Assembly: GCF_014982805.1 (NCBI RefSeq)
Contig: NZ_JADCKC010000003.1
Coordinates: forward strand, 674,359-738,358
Reading direction: 5' to 3'
Source: Gemmiger gallinarum
Lineage (GTDB): Bacteria; Bacillota; Clostridia; Oscillospirales; Ruminococcaceae
Length of the DNA: 64,000 nucleotides
How positions within the stretch are numbered: position 1 is the first letter of the stretch; each line of letters begins with the position of its first letter. The notes beneath the pieces were generated by a model. The model made no database searches, was not told where the DNA came from, and saw only the letters and a list, made by a program, of their open reading frames with translations. A program made the position numbers and the translations under genes. This document shows positions 1 through 9,120 of this stretch, in pieces.

Positions 1-631
1 CCAGCTTGCGGCCCATGGCGTCCCGCAGATGGACCAGCTTGTCGTAGATCTCGTCCATGGCGGGCTGGTTTTCCTTGTACCAGCGGCCTTCCGCCTGCCA
101 GGCAGCCAGACGGCGGGCGTCGTCGGCGTCGGTCTTGAAGGGAGACAGCTGGGACAGAGTGTAGATGCCGCCCTCAAAGGGGATCTGGGCGCTGGCCAGC
201 AGCTTCTCGTATTCCTGGGTCAGGTCGTTCTCCTGCTGCATCTCGGGGACGATGTCGGGAGAAAATGCCTTGCGGGCCAGCTCGGCATTGACGAACATCA
301 GGGTGCCGTACTCCTTCTCAAAATCGGGGCGGAAGGCAGACTCCAGCATGGCCTGGGTGAAGGCGTCCCGGCAGGTCTCGATCTCGGGGATGGCGGTGTT
401 CCAGAACTTCTTCTCGGCATTGTAGAACGCATCCCGGGTGTCGATGCTGTGGCGGACGCTGGCCAGGGTAGCCTGGGTGTCGATGTGCTTTTCCAGCGTT
501 TCCTTGTCCAGGAAGGCTGCCCTGGCGGCGGCGTAGTCGGCCGCACCGCGCAGGCGTTCGGTCAGGGCATTGTATTGGGTTTTGAGCGCATCCAGGTCGG
601 GGCGCTGATAAGGCATTTCGGAAAAAGTCAT
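1..631 (-). CDS. pepF: M3 family oligoendopeptidase (N-terminal part)
   Basis: Cytoplasmic zinc oligopeptidase of the M3/PepF family, which cuts short peptides. Only the N-terminal 210 residues lie in the window; the HExxH zinc site would be beyond the left edge. The visible part is the alpha-helical lobe typical of the family, with recognisable stretches such as KFWNTAIPEIETCRDAF and FEGGIYTLSQLSPF. The start is placed at the second of two in-frame ATGs because it stands 8 bases behind GGAG; the ATG at 637 would be only 2 bases behind it. A possible extended -10 (TGG TATACT, 674-679) lies upstream. The family is fairly sure; the subfamily is not, since the catalytic half is missing. Confidence 0.8.
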   Translation of the reverse strand, partial: MTFSEMPYQRPDLDALKTQYNALTERLRGAADYAAARAAFLDKETLEKHIDTQATLASVRHSIDTRDAFYNAEKKFWNTAIPEIETCRDAFTQAMLESAFRPDFEKEYGTLMFVNAELARKAFSPDIVPEMQQENDLTQEYEKLLASAQIPFEGGIYTLSQLSPFKTDADDARRLAAWQAEGRWYKENQPAMDEIYDKLVHLRDAMGRKL

Positions 632-704
632 GTCCATGTCTCCTTTGCTTGCATTTTATCAAGGATAAATAACAGTATACCACAGTGGTCAAAAAGGGGC
701 ATCT

Positions 705-1505
705 TCAGATAAAAAGATCTTTTCTGTCAAACACTGCCACCGCCAGGGCGTACAGCAGGATACCGGCCCCCAGCAGGATGCCCGCCCCCGCCCGGGCCGC
801 CGTCTCTCCCGCCGCAATGCCGGAGGGGTCAAACAGGGTGAAGAAGGTGAAATACTTTGCCTTTTCGGCATCTCCGCCCACATTGGCCAGCATGTTCAGC
901 ACATAGGCCAGCACCGGGAGCCCTGCGCCGAAGCCAAGGCTGTACCGTGTGTCGGAGAAGACGCAGGACGCCAGCAGGCAGATGCCGCCGATGAAAAACT
1001 GCAGGCAGAACAGCGCCCCGTTGACCTGCAGCAGATCGCCGGGCGCAACCTCCCCGGGGAACATCACGGCAATGCTCACCAGCTCCACCGCCGTGGCATA
1101 GACCAGCAGGATCACCGTGCCCGAGACAAGCACCGCCGCCTGGGTCAGAGCGATAGTGGTGCGGCGCACCGGAGCCGCCACCAGCGAAGCCATGGAGCCG
1201 TCCTCCGCAGATTTGGCCACAAGGCCGTTGCCCCGCAGGATGGCAAACAGCATGGGGAAGATCAGCAGAATAAAGCCGTACAGGTAGGAGATCATGAACT
1301 CCAGCAGATTGTTTGCCCCGGCATCCATGCCCACAGCAGCCATCAGCTCCGGCATCAGTTCCACAAAGCCGTCCAGCGTCGCCATCAGTTCCGGGTCGTA
1401 CATGCTGATAATGATGGTGACGTACATGGTGATAACTGCGCCCAGCACCGCCAGCAGCCGGAGGCTGCCTTTCATGCCGCGCAGGTAAAGGGTCGTGTTA
1501 ATCAT
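705..1505 (-). CDS. ABC-2 type transporter permease
   Basis: Integral membrane half of an ABC-2 type exporter, 266 residues with about six hydrophobic segments, for example around residues 15-35, 65-85, 110-135 and 145-165. The substrate cannot be read from the sequence. The start is the ATG whose first bases overlap the stop of the ATPase gene (ATGATTAA), so the two genes are translationally coupled. It is the second gene of a two-gene operon driven from the promoter at 2356-2384. Such pairs commonly export antibiotics, peptides or lipids or confer self-resistance; that is family knowledge, not evidence for this gene. Confidence 0.8.
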   Translation of the reverse strand: MINTTLYLRGMKGSLRLLAVLGAVITMYVTIIISMYDPELMATLDGFVELMPELMAAVGMDAGANNLLEFMISYLYGFILLIFPMLFAILRGNGLVAKSAEDGSMASLVAAPVRRTTIALTQAAVLVSGTVILLVYATAVELVSIAVMFPGEVAPGDLLQVNGALFCLQFFIGGICLLASCVFSDTRYSLGFGAGLPVLAYVLNMLANVGGDAEKAKYFTFFTLFDPSGIAAGETAARAGAGILLGAGILLYALAVAVFDRKDLFI

Positions 1506-2313
1506 GTTCGCCGCCTCCGTAATAATGCAGGAAAATTTCTTCCAGGCTCTGCCGGGCGGTGACGGTAACCCGGCAGCCGTCCTGCTGCCCGCCGAAGTCC
1601 CGCGCAAAGCTCTCCGCCCGTTCCGGCGTGTCCAGCGTCACGGTATAACTCCGGAGATGGCGTTTGCGCAGGGCCTCCACCGAGTCCACCGCAGCCAGAC
1701 GCCCCGCCCGGATGATGCCCACCCGCTGGCAGGTGCGCTCCACCTCCTCAAACATGTGGCTGGACAGAAGAATCGTCTTGCCCCGGGCCGTCTCCTCCCG
1801 CAAAAGCTCCACAAAACGGTTCTGCATCAGGGGATCCAGGCCGCTGGTGGGCTCGTCCAGGATCAGCACCGCCGGGTCGTGCTGGAATGCCGCCACAATG
1901 CCCAGCTTCTGTTTCATACCTTTGCTCATCTTTTTGATGCCGCCCCGGGGGTCCAGCTCAAAGCGGTCCAGCAGCTCCTTCTGCCGCACCGGCTTCTGGC
2001 CCCGGTATCCCGCCAGAAAGCGCAGGAACTCCGCTCCCGTCATGTCGTTGAAAAAACTGATCTCTCCGGGGATGTAGCCCAGATCCCGCTGGATGTTCTC
2101 CCGCTCCCGCCAGCAGTCCCGGCCGCCGATGGCACAGCTGCCCGCTCTGGGGCGCAGAAAGCCCATCAAGTGACGGATCGTCGTTGTTTTTCCCGCACCG
2201 TTGGGTCCCAAAAAGCCGAAGGTCTCTCCCTCCCCCACCGAGAATGTCAGGTCAAAAATGCCCTTTCCTCCGCCGTAGTCCCGGGTCAGGCCTTTGGTTG
2301 AGATCGCATCCAT
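1498..2313 (-). CDS. ABC-2 type transporter ATP-binding protein
   Basis: ATPase subunit of the exporter formed with the downstream permease. The 271-residue protein has a Walker A motif GPNGAGKTT (residues 36-44), a degenerate signature MSKGMKQKLGIV, Walker B LILDEPTSGLD and the H-loop SSHMFEEVE. The C-terminal 60 residues form the accessory domain usual in DrrA/CcmA-type ATPases. The start ATG follows AGGAGG at 7 bases. An upstream in-frame extension to 2379 is rejected because it would read through the promoter (-10 TATATT at 2356-2361). Confidence 0.9.
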   Translation of the reverse strand: MDAISTKGLTRDYGGGKGIFDLTFSVGEGETFGFLGPNGAGKTTTIRHLMGFLRPRAGSCAIGGRDCWRERENIQRDLGYIPGEISFFNDMTGAEFLRFLAGYRGQKPVRQKELLDRFELDPRGGIKKMSKGMKQKLGIVAAFQHDPAVLILDEPTSGLDPLMQNRFVELLREETARGKTILLSSHMFEEVERTCQRVGIIRAGRLAAVDSVEALRKRHLRSYTVTLDTPERAESFARDFGGQQDGCRVTVTARQSLEEIFLHYYGGGEHD

Positions 2314-2355
2314 CCCAATGCCTCCTTTGTCTGCGAGCTGCCGCTGTATGGGCAC

Positions 2356-2384
2356 AATATAGCACCCCTCCCCGGCCACGTCAA
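2356..2384 (-). promoter_or_regulatory. Sigma-A-type promoter for the ABC exporter operon
   Basis: On the minus strand, -35 TTGACG (2379-2384), a 17-base spacer and -10 TATATT (2356-2361), about 45 bases upstream of the ATPase start. Confidence 0.7.
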
Positions 2385-2532
2385 GCCGGGATGCCGGGAC
2401 GGCCGGATTCCGGCGGAAAATTCAGGAAATCCCCTGGATTTTTGTTTGCCGAAGGCGGTTTTGCTGCATCTTTGCAACATTTTTGTGGTATCCTGCACAG
2501 GATAGGAAAGAATTCAGTTTTTCCGCGCGTCA

Positions 2533-2541
2533 TGTTATAAT
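2533..2541 (+). promoter_or_regulatory. Extended -10 promoter for the membrane protein gene
   Basis: TGTTATAAT matches the extended -10 element TGnTATAAT. The -35 position (TTCAGT, 2513-2518) is weak. It lies about 75 bases upstream of the TTG start at 2617. Confidence 0.45.
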
Positions 2542-2616
2542 GAAGTGGAATATTGGATTTTTTGCGGTTTTCCCCTGCTGTGCCGCTTCATTATTATAAA
2601 GAGGAGGTTCTCCGCC

Positions 2617-4737
2617 TTGCCCGCTGCCATCCCTGTCCTTGACCGTCCCGCTGCCCCGGGGCTTCGTGCTCCTTCCCTGCCCGTTCTTCTGCCCTGGGTC
2701 CTGACCGGCCTCTGCTTTGCCGCTTATCTGGCCGTCATCACCCTGTCGGGAGCCTCGCTGTTTGGGGCGGTGCGGTTTTTCTGTGCCGCCGCCCTCTATC
2801 TGGTTCTGCCAGGCTGGCTGATGGCCCGGCGTCTGGGGCCCCGTGCCCCCGGACTGCGCCCTCTGCTCACTGCCGTCTACGGCTGCGCCCTGCTGGGGGT
2901 CTGCTTCTGTGCGGGGGTACGGCTGAACGCCGGGTGGCTGGTGCATGTTGTGCCGCTGCTGGCTGCCGCCGGGCTGGCAATCTGGGAACGGCGCGCCCCC
3001 ATTGACGGGGTCGTGCCCCTTTTCCGACGGCCGGGGCTTTCCGCCCTGCCTGCGGCCCTGCCCCTGCTGGCGGTTTTGTGGGGAATGCTCTGCCTGTTCT
3101 TTGCCCTGTCCTTCGGCGCCCGCAACGCCCATCCCCTGGCGGCGGGCAGCGTGGTGCTGGACAAGGACCTTTTATGGAACATCGGCAACGCCGAGGCCTT
3201 TCTGGACGCCTTTCCGCCCCAGGACATCCGCTTTTCCGGGGTGCGCTTTTCCTACCACTATCTCACCGAGCTGATGGCCGCCGCTCTGGCTGCCGTGGCC
3301 GGGGTCCCCTGCTACGATGTTTTCACCTTCTTTTCGGGCCCCCTGTTTTTGCTGGGAGAGCTGGCCGCCCTTTATTCCCTGGGCCTGATCCTGTATGAAG
3401 GCCAGGGCAAAAAGGCGGCGGTGCTGCCCGTGCTGCTCTTCGGCTTTCAGTCCGCCTCCATGTGGAAGGCCCTGCCCACCGGCGACGGTATCTTCGGCAA
3501 CACCCTGCTGCGCCACCTGACCACCAACATCAACGCACAGGCCACCGCCGTCATTTTCTTTGCGGCTTTTCTGGGACTGTTCGCCCTCATCTCCCGGCAA
3601 AAGTTTGCCGTGGGGCCGGTGTGGTGGGCCGCTTACTTTGTGACCTTTGCCCTTTTCACTCTGGCAAAAGGCCCCCAGGCGGGCATCGCTCTCTGTGCCC
3701 TGGCGGTGGCCATGGTCTTTGTGCTGCTCTTCCAGAAGCCCAGATACGGCCGTGCACTGCTCTGCCTGGCAGGCACTGCGGCAGTGTTCGCCGGCATGTA
3801 CCGGCTGCTCTACTCCGCCGGGGCTAACACCAGCATGATCTTCTCCATCTTTGCCATGGAAAAGACCCGGGCTTACCAGTGGCTGTCCCCCCTCACCGAC
3901 TGGCTCTGCGCCCATCTGCCCATCTCCGGCTATGTGTGGCTGGTGGGCATCGGCATTGTGGATGCCTTTTTCATGATGCCCTTCCAGTTTGTACTGTGGC
4001 TGCGCAGCGTGCCCGGAGCCCTGCGGCACCTGCCCAAACTGGACCCCGCCCATATTTTCCTCCATGCCGGAACGGTGGGCGGCTTTCTGGCCTATCACAT
4101 CTTCTGGCATGAGAGTTCCAGCCAGGTCTACTTTGCCCTGTTTGCCATGATCTGCATGACGCTGCCGGCGGTGGAACAGCTGCCCAAGCTGCGCAAACCC
4201 GGCCTCATGACTGCCGCCGGGTGGGTGTGCGGGGCGGCGGGCCTTTTGACCACCCTGTGCATGGCGCTGGCCCTCTGCCGCATCGGCGGGGCGCAGTTGG
4301 CCCGCACCACTGGGCTGACCGAAGCAGTGTCCGCCCCCAACGCCGCCACCGCCAGCGACGAGGAAGCCGCTCTGTGGATGAAAGAGAATCTCCCCGCCGG
4401 GACGGTCTTTGCCACCAACCGCACCAGCAGCACCCCCGCCACTGCCGAGGAGGACGGCATCTCCAACCTGTACACCGCCTTCTCGGGGGTACAGTGCTAT
4501 ATGGAGGGCTGGACCTATGCCATGAGCAACATGGGCGTGGAGCAGAGCATCGTGGAGCACCGCCGGGATGTGACGGCCCAACTTTTTGGCGGTTCCGCCG
4601 ACGCCGACACGATCTCCGCCCTGTGTGAGGAGGAGGGCATCGACTGTCTGGTCTGGTCCAAACGGTTCGGCGGCAGCGCCCCCGCCCTCTCCCCCGCCTT
4701 TGAGAACGCCGACGTGGCCATCTATCTGCTGGAGTGA
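2617..4737 (+). CDS. Large polytopic membrane protein, GT-C glycosyltransferase-like
   Basis: A 706-residue membrane protein with roughly 12-14 hydrophobic segments filling the first 580 residues, then a soluble tail of about 125 residues. The architecture (acidic residues in the first long loop, as in DKDLLWNIGNAEAF, followed by YHYLTELMA, and a soluble C-terminal domain with WMKENLPAGTVFATN) resembles GT-C lipid-linked-sugar transferases and related uncharacterised families; the acceptor and donor are unknown. The start is taken as TTG because GAGGAGG sits 9 bases upstream. The in-frame ATG at 2545 has no ribosome site and adds a non-matching leader. It is a single gene bounded by a hairpin terminator. 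The family call is an inference from topology. Confidence 0.55.
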   Translation: MPAAIPVLDRPAAPGLRAPSLPVLLPWVLTGLCFAAYLAVITLSGASLFGAVRFFCAAALYLVLPGWLMARRLGPRAPGLRPLLTAVYGCALLGVCFCAGVRLNAGWLVHVVPLLAAAGLAIWERRAPIDGVVPLFRRPGLSALPAALPLLAVLWGMLCLFFALSFGARNAHPLAAGSVVLDKDLLWNIGNAEAFLDAFPPQDIRFSGVRFSYHYLTELMAAALAAVAGVPCYDVFTFFSGPLFLLGELAALYSLGLILYEGQGKKAAVLPVLLFGFQSASMWKALPTGDGIFGNTLLRHLTTNINAQATAVIFFAAFLGLFALISRQKFAVGPVWWAAYFVTFALFTLAKGPQAGIALCALAVAMVFVLLFQKPRYGRALLCLAGTAAVFAGMYRLLYSAGANTSMIFSIFAMEKTRAYQWLSPLTDWLCAHLPISGYVWLVGIGIVDAFFMMPFQFVLWLRSVPGALRHLPKLDPAHIFLHAGTVGGFLAYHIFWHESSSQVYFALFAMICMTLPAVEQLPKLRKPGLMTAAGWVCGAAGLLTTLCMALALCRIGGAQLARTTGLTEAVSAPNAATASDEEAALWMKENLPAGTVFATNRTSSTPATAEEDGISNLYTAFSGVQCYMEGWTYAMSNMGVEQSIVEHRRDVTAQLFGGSADADTISALCEEEGIDCLVWSKRFGGSAPALSPAFENADVAIYLLE

Positions 4738-4771
4738 CCCGCGGCGTGCCCTCCGGTCAAACAGTGAAATA

Positions 4772-4831
4772 AAACAAAAAGGCTCCCGCCTTTCCTTCCG
4801 TGCTGCTGCACGGGGAAGGGCGGGAACCTTT
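4772..4831. terminator. Bidirectional hairpin terminator
   Basis: A long inverted repeat from 4778 to 4831 (AAAGG..CCCGCC..CCGTG against CACGG..GGGCGGGAACCTTT) lies between convergent genes. Read on the minus strand it is followed by TTTTTGTTTTATTT, so it mainly serves the DUF362 gene. Confidence 0.8.
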
Positions 4832-4850
4832 GCTTTTGGGGGCAGAAAAC

Positions 4851-5981
4851 TTATTTCATGGTGACGAGGTCGTACTCCCGGGTGCCGATGCCGATCTTTT
4901 CGGCATGCTCCAGGCAGGTCTTGTACTCGGACTCGGGGGTGCAGTTCTCGAAGTGGTCGTGATGGTCGCAGAAGTCCGGTTTGGCCATCTGCTCGGTAAG
5001 CTGGGTGCCGGGCAGGGGCTGCTGCTTGAGGCAGGCATCCACGCAGGCCTGGTCGAGAGCCAGGGGGTCAAAGGAGGCAAACATGCCGATATCCGGCAGG
5101 ATGGGCACGTCGTTCTCGGCGTGGCAGTCGCAGTTGGGGGAGATGTCCTGTACCAGCGACACATGGAAGTTGGGACGGCCGTCCACCACCGCCTTGGCGT
5201 ACTCGGCCATGCGGCAGTTCAGGTCCTTGACCGCCGCCCAGTTGGCGAACTCGATGGCGTCGAAGTTGCAGGCGCCGATGCAGCGGCCGCAGCCCACGCA
5301 GTTGTCGGTGTTGATGTGCATCTTGCGGGTGGTCTCGTCAAAGGTCAGGCCGTTGTTGGCGCACTCATGCTGGCAGCAGCGGCAGCCGCGGCACTTGTCC
5401 TCATGGATGATGGGCTGACCGTTGTTGTGCTGGGCTTTCTTGCCGGCGCGGCTGCCGCAGCCCATGCCCAGGTTCTTGATGGCGCCGCCGAAGCCCGCCG
5501 TCTCGTGGCCCTTGAAGTGGTTCAGGCTGATGATGATGTCGGCGTCCATGACGGCGCGGCCGATGTAGGCCTCCTGGATGTACTCGCCGCCGTTGACGGG
5601 GACGGCAATGTCGTCGGTGCCCTTGAGGCCGTCGCCGATGAGGATGGGGCAGCCCACCGTCATGGGGGTGAAGCCGTTCTCCCAGGCGCAGTAAAGGTGC
5701 TCCAGGGCATTCTTGCGGCTGCCCGGATACAGGGTGTTGCAGTCGGTCAGGAAGGGCTTGCCGCCCAGCTCCTTGACCACATCGGCCACAGCCTTGGCGT
5801 AGTTGGGACGCAGGAAACCCAGGTTGCCCAGCTCGCCGAAGTGCATCTTGATGGCAACGAACTTGCCGTCCATATCGATCTGGTCAATGCCGGCCTTCTT
5901 CATCAGCCGCTTGAGCTTGGTGGGCAGACCCTCCCCCAGTCTGGTGCGGAAGTCGGTAAAATAGACTTTCGATTTCTCCAT
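4851..5981 (-). CDS. DUF362 domain protein with two 4Fe-4S ferredoxin motifs
   Basis: A 376-residue cytoplasmic iron-sulfur protein. The DUF362 domain fills the N-terminal part and carries an inserted bacterial ferredoxin module with two cysteine clusters, CRGCRCCQHEC (about residues 195-206) and CVGCGRCIGAC (about 227-238), each fitting CxxCxxCxxxC for a [4Fe-4S] cluster. The family is common in anaerobes and has no settled function; an electron-transfer role is inferred from the clusters. The start ATG is 8 bases behind GGGAGG, and an in-frame extension to 6038 is rejected. It is monocistronic, with its own promoter and terminator. Confidence 0.85.
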   Translation of the reverse strand: MEKSKVYFTDFRTRLGEGLPTKLKRLMKKAGIDQIDMDGKFVAIKMHFGELGNLGFLRPNYAKAVADVVKELGGKPFLTDCNTLYPGSRKNALEHLYCAWENGFTPMTVGCPILIGDGLKGTDDIAVPVNGGEYIQEAYIGRAVMDADIIISLNHFKGHETAGFGGAIKNLGMGCGSRAGKKAQHNNGQPIIHEDKCRGCRCCQHECANNGLTFDETTRKMHINTDNCVGCGRCIGACNFDAIEFANWAAVKDLNCRMAEYAKAVVDGRPNFHVSLVQDISPNCDCHAENDVPILPDIGMFASFDPLALDQACVDACLKQQPLPGTQLTEQMAKPDFCDHHDHFENCTPESEYKTCLEHAEKIGIGTREYDLVTMK

Positions 5982-6075
5982 GTTTGTTATCCTCCCTTGC
6001 GCGGCGGCGGGCGCCGCGCTCTCCTGCGTGTCCGGCAATCACAGACAAAAAGCCGGACCGGTGATTCCAGTTACT

Positions 6076-6104
6076 AGGATACCACCGGACCGGCCAATGT
6101 GCAA
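6076..6104 (-). promoter_or_regulatory. Probable promoter of the DUF362 gene
   Basis: Minus strand TTGCAC (6099-6104), 17-base spacer, TATCCT (6076-6081). A GC-rich hairpin around 6000-6020 lies between it and the start codon. Confidence 0.5.
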
Positions 6105-6152
6105 ATACTTATCCCGAATGCGCTTCCATACGCCCGGGCTATGGTTTTGCCC

Positions 6153-6779
6153 TCAGCAGAAATGCTCCTTGAGGAAATCGGTGAGGGCCTGTTCATCCAC
6201 CTTGCGGTTGTTGTCAAAGTCGGCGGAGTTTTCCACATACTGGTTGAAACTCTTGACGGTGTAGACAGGCAGATTGCGGGGAATGGCCAGCTCCGCCTTG
6301 GCGGAGGTCATAACCACCCGGGCATCCACCATAAAGGGCCGGAACTTGCCCTGGCCGATGACCTCCCGCAGGGCGCGGCGGGCGTTTTCCGCCGAGAGCT
6401 GGGGATTTTCAAAGGTGCGGCGGACGCCGTCGTTGACCTGGGCCCAGCTGGGGTCGCTGCTGCCGTAGACGGTGCCGGTGTAGTCGGCGCCGTAGACTGC
6501 CGTCACCCCGTGGGGACCGACGATCATGGCACAGAAGGGGGTCTTTTCCGGGTCGGGCTGCACCAGGGTCAGGCCCCGGACTGCCACAGCCCGGCGCAGC
6601 TTGCGCACAAAGGCAGCGTTGGCGCCCTTGTCCCGCAGGGGGGCGGTGTCCTCCGGCCCGGCGTTGACCGCGCCTCCGTGGCGCTTGTTCTCGCCGCCGA
6701 CAGCCCGATAATACAGCACAATGGCCACAATGCCGGCCAAAACCACAATCGCCAGTGCAATATACATCCCGATATCCAT
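6153..6779 (-). CDS. Membrane-anchored NERD-like protein
   Basis: A 208-residue protein with one N-terminal membrane helix (residues 4-24), a short polar linker and a domain at about 75-185 that resembles the NERD (nuclease-related) fold: a GVTAVYGADYTGTVYG strand pair, then a tryptophan and an FENPQLSAENARRAL helix like the NPxxQ helix of NERD proteins. The acidic and lysine residues expected in the catalytic ExK motif are not visible (VYGADY stands there), so it may be non-catalytic. The start ATG follows AGAGAGG. It lies downstream of birA and may be the last gene of the rsmI operon (38-base gap). The family assignment is tentative. Confidence 0.5.
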   Translation of the reverse strand: MDIGMYIALAIVVLAGIVAIVLYYRAVGGENKRHGGAVNAGPEDTAPLRDKGANAAFVRKLRRAVAVRGLTLVQPDPEKTPFCAMIVGPHGVTAVYGADYTGTVYGSSDPSWAQVNDGVRRTFENPQLSAENARRALREVIGQGKFRPFMVDARVVMTSAKAELAIPRNLPVYTVKSFNQYVENSADFDNNRKVDEQALTDFLKEHFC

Positions 6780-6817
6780 GGTGTTTTCCTCTCTTTGTTC
6801 GGTATTGATGAGCCGGG

Positions 6818-7555
6818 TCAGACCGCGCCGTACACGCCGCGGACGCTGACCTCTCCGGTAAAGATCCGGCGTTCCCCTGTGGCGTCGTCACACACCACCA
6901 GGCGGCCGTCGGTGTCCACATCCAGCGCCGTGCCCTCCCCGCCGTCATAGCTCACATGGCGGCCCAGGTTGACACAGTGGGTGCGGTAGTCGGACAGGAA
7001 AGGTGCGATGCCCTCCCGGGCAAAGCGGGGGATCACCGCCGAGAAGCCCGGCTCGGTAAGCCCGGCAGCCAGCACATCGGCGTCCCGCTCGGCACAGACC
7101 GGCACCCCGCTGGTCAGCAGGCTGGCGCCGTTGGGCAGACCCGCCGCGTCAAAATAGGACTGGGGCTGGGCCAGATTGATGCCGATGCCCAGGATCCAGG
7201 CGCCCTTGTCGGGCACACCCTCGCACAGAATGCCCACGATCTTTTTGCCGTCCAGCAGCAGGTCGTTGGGCCACTTGATGCGGCAGTCGATGCCGTAGAG
7301 GCCGTGGAGCACCTTGGCGGTGACCAGGCAGGACAAAAGGGGCAGCGTCTCGGGCTGGACCAGGTCCTCATGGACGACGCAGGAGTAATACAGCGCCTGT
7401 CCCGCGGCATTCACCCAGGTGCGTCCCAGGCGGCCCCGGCCGGCGGTCTGGCTGGTGGAGTACACCGCCCCCAGCGCCCCGAAGCGGTCCAGATGTTCCT
7501 TGGCCCAGGTGTTGGTGTTGTCCACACTGGGCAGGTAGATCAGCGGATGGTTCAT
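6818..7555 (-). CDS. birA: Biotin--[acetyl-CoA-carboxylase] ligase
   Basis: Attaches biotin to biotin-dependent carboxylases and decarboxylases through biotinyl-AMP. The 245-residue protein is the single-function form without the N-terminal DNA-binding domain of bifunctional BirA. It has the adenylate loop GRGRLGR and the core motif KWPNDLLLDGKKIVGIL, followed by the small C-terminal domain. The ATG overlaps the stop of the upstream phosphodiesterase gene (ATGA), showing translational coupling, so the upstream GTG/ATG options were not used. It is third in the rsmI-yfcE-birA operon. Confidence 0.92.
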   Translation of the reverse strand: MNHPLIYLPSVDNTNTWAKEHLDRFGALGAVYSTSQTAGRGRLGRTWVNAAGQALYYSCVVHEDLVQPETLPLLSCLVTAKVLHGLYGIDCRIKWPNDLLLDGKKIVGILCEGVPDKGAWILGIGINLAQPQSYFDAAGLPNGASLLTSGVPVCAERDADVLAAGLTEPGFSAVIPRFAREGIAPFLSDYRTHCVNLGRHVSYDGGEGTALDVDTDGRLVVCDDATGERRIFTGEVSVRGVYGAV

Positions 7556-8043
7556 GTTTCCACCCACTTCCAGTCATAGCTGCATTTGCCGTCCTCCACC
7601 GTGATGACGCCGTAGCAGCCGCTGTCCCGCAGGCTGCCGGGGTTGAACAGGGTGGGGACCCCCGGCACATCGGCGTTGAGCAGCCCCCGGTGATGGGTAT
7701 GTCCGAAGAGGGCCACATCGGCCCCCCGGGCCTGGGCGGCGTCGGCCAGCTCTCCGTAGTCGCTCTTGACGTAGTAGAGATGGCCGTGAGTATAGAAGAA
7801 GAGCACCCCCGCAATGGGGGCCAACCCCTCCGCCGGGTCGGGGAAGCCGATGTCACAGTTGCCCCGCACCCGGTAGACCGGATAGGGCAGCGGGTCCCGC
7901 AGCAGATTGACGGCGCCGTCCAGATCAAACAGCCCGTCCCCCAGGAAGAACATTGCATCGGCCGTCTCGTTTTTCAAAATCCATCGCAGCGCGGGCAGAC
8001 GCCCGTGTACGTCGCTGACCACCAGTATTTTCGCCTGGTCCAT
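7552..8043 (-). CDS. YfcE/MJ0936-type metallophosphodiesterase
   Basis: Small calcineurin-like phosphodiesterase of 163 residues. Metal-binding motifs are in the expected order: DVHGR near the N-terminus, LGDGL, GNCD and FGHTHHRG, with NPGS near the end. Family members hydrolyse phosphodiesters with bound manganese or nickel; the physiological substrate is generally unknown. The start ATG is 6 bases behind GAGG; a GTG 12 bases upstream (8055) is possible. The gene starts just past the rsmI stop and overlaps birA by 4 bases. Confidence 0.85.
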   Translation of the reverse strand: MDQAKILVVSDVHGRLPALRWILKNETADAMFFLGDGLFDLDGAVNLLRDPLPYPVYRVRGNCDIGFPDPAEGLAPIAGVLFFYTHGHLYYVKSDYGELADAAQARGADVALFGHTHHRGLLNADVPGVPTLFNPGSLRDSGCYGVITVEDGKCSYDWKWVET

Positions 8044-8051
8044 GTCGCACC

Positions 8052-8921
8052 TCACTCATCCGCCGGGGCAGCCTCATCGCTGTCCCGGTCGGCAATCAAT
8101 TCCTTGTAGATCTCCCCGCGGGAGAAGGGCGTCCCCGCCGCGGCCTGTTTTGCCGCCGCCGAGGGGGGCGTTCCGGCCCGCAGAAGCGCTCTGGCCGCCG
8201 CCACCACCTCCGCCCTGGTCAGCTCCGGGGTGTCGGCGCCCTGTCCGGGCTGTGCCCCGGCCACCACCAGCACGTACTCCCCCCGGGGGTCGTTGGCCCG
8301 GTAGTAGGCCACCGCCGCCCCCAGCGTCGTCTTGACGATCTCCTCGTGGAGTTTGGTCAGCTCCCGGCAGAGGGTGACCGACCGGTCCTCCCCCAGCGCC
8401 GCCGTCAGGTCGTCCAGGGTGCCCCGCAGCTTGTGGGGGGCCTCATAGAGAAGGATGGTGCGCTCTTCCCCCCGCAATGCATCCAGCCGGGCCCGGCGCT
8501 CCTTTTTGGGCACCGGCAGAAAGCCCTCAAAAACAAACCGGGAGGTATCCTGTCCCGACACCGCCAGCGCCGTGATGCAGGCCGAGGCCCCCGGCACCGG
8601 CACCACCCGGATGCCCCGGTCCAGGGCGTCTTTCACCAGCACGGCGCCGGGGTCGCTGATGCAGGGCATGCCTGCGTCGGAGCAGAGGGCACAGGCCTCC
8701 CCCGCCTCGATGCGGGCCAGGATGGCATCCCCGTGGTGCAGGGCGTGCTCGTAGTAGCTGACCATGGGCTTTTTCAGCCCCAGATGGTTGAGCAGTTTCA
8801 GGGTGACGCGGGTGTCCTCCGCCGCGATGAAATCGGCCGCCTCAAAGGTTCTGGCCACCCGGGGGGGCATGTCCTCCAGGTTGCCGATGGGCGTCGCCAC
8901 AAGATACAGCGTGCCTGCCAT
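8052..8921 (-). CDS. rsmI: 16S rRNA (cytidine1402-2'-O)-methyltransferase
   Basis: SAM-dependent methylase of the tetrapyrrole-methylase fold that 2'-O-methylates C1402 in the ribosomal P site. It has 289 residues, normal length. Diagnostic motifs are TPIGNLEDM near the N-terminus, AAEDTR, SDAGMPCISDPG and PGASA. The start ATG lies 7 bases behind GGAGG; an extension to 8963 is not needed. It is the first gene of an operon with the YfcE-type phosphodiesterase and birA, read from a strong promoter at 9075-9103. Confidence 0.93.
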   Translation of the reverse strand: MAGTLYLVATPIGNLEDMPPRVARTFEAADFIAAEDTRVTLKLLNHLGLKKPMVSYYEHALHHGDAILARIEAGEACALCSDAGMPCISDPGAVLVKDALDRGIRVVPVPGASACITALAVSGQDTSRFVFEGFLPVPKKERRARLDALRGEERTILLYEAPHKLRGTLDDLTAALGEDRSVTLCRELTKLHEEIVKTTLGAAVAYYRANDPRGEYVLVVAGAQPGQGADTPELTRAEVVAAARALLRAGTPPSAAAKQAAAGTPFSRGEIYKELIADRDSDEAAPADE

Positions 8922-9074
8922 GGCAGCGCCTCCTTCCATTGGTTCTGCGGGGCGGAGAAGCACTCCTCCCCGAAAAGCCCCGGCGGCACCGGCCGGAAAG
9001 CACCGGGGGTGCCGAGCCGCGGCCGTGCCGGGAACGTTTTTTCGTCCCTTGGGGCAAATTTCGTCATTTTAGTT

Positions 9075-9103
9075 ATTATATCGCCTCCCTGCGGGCAGGT
9101 CAA
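9075..9103 (-). promoter_or_regulatory. Strong promoter of the rsmI operon
   Basis: Minus strand TTGACC (9098-9103), exactly 17 bases, TATAAT (9075-9080). The leader to rsmI is about 150 bases. Confidence 0.85.
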
Positions 9104-9120
9104 CCGGCCTTTTGCACCAA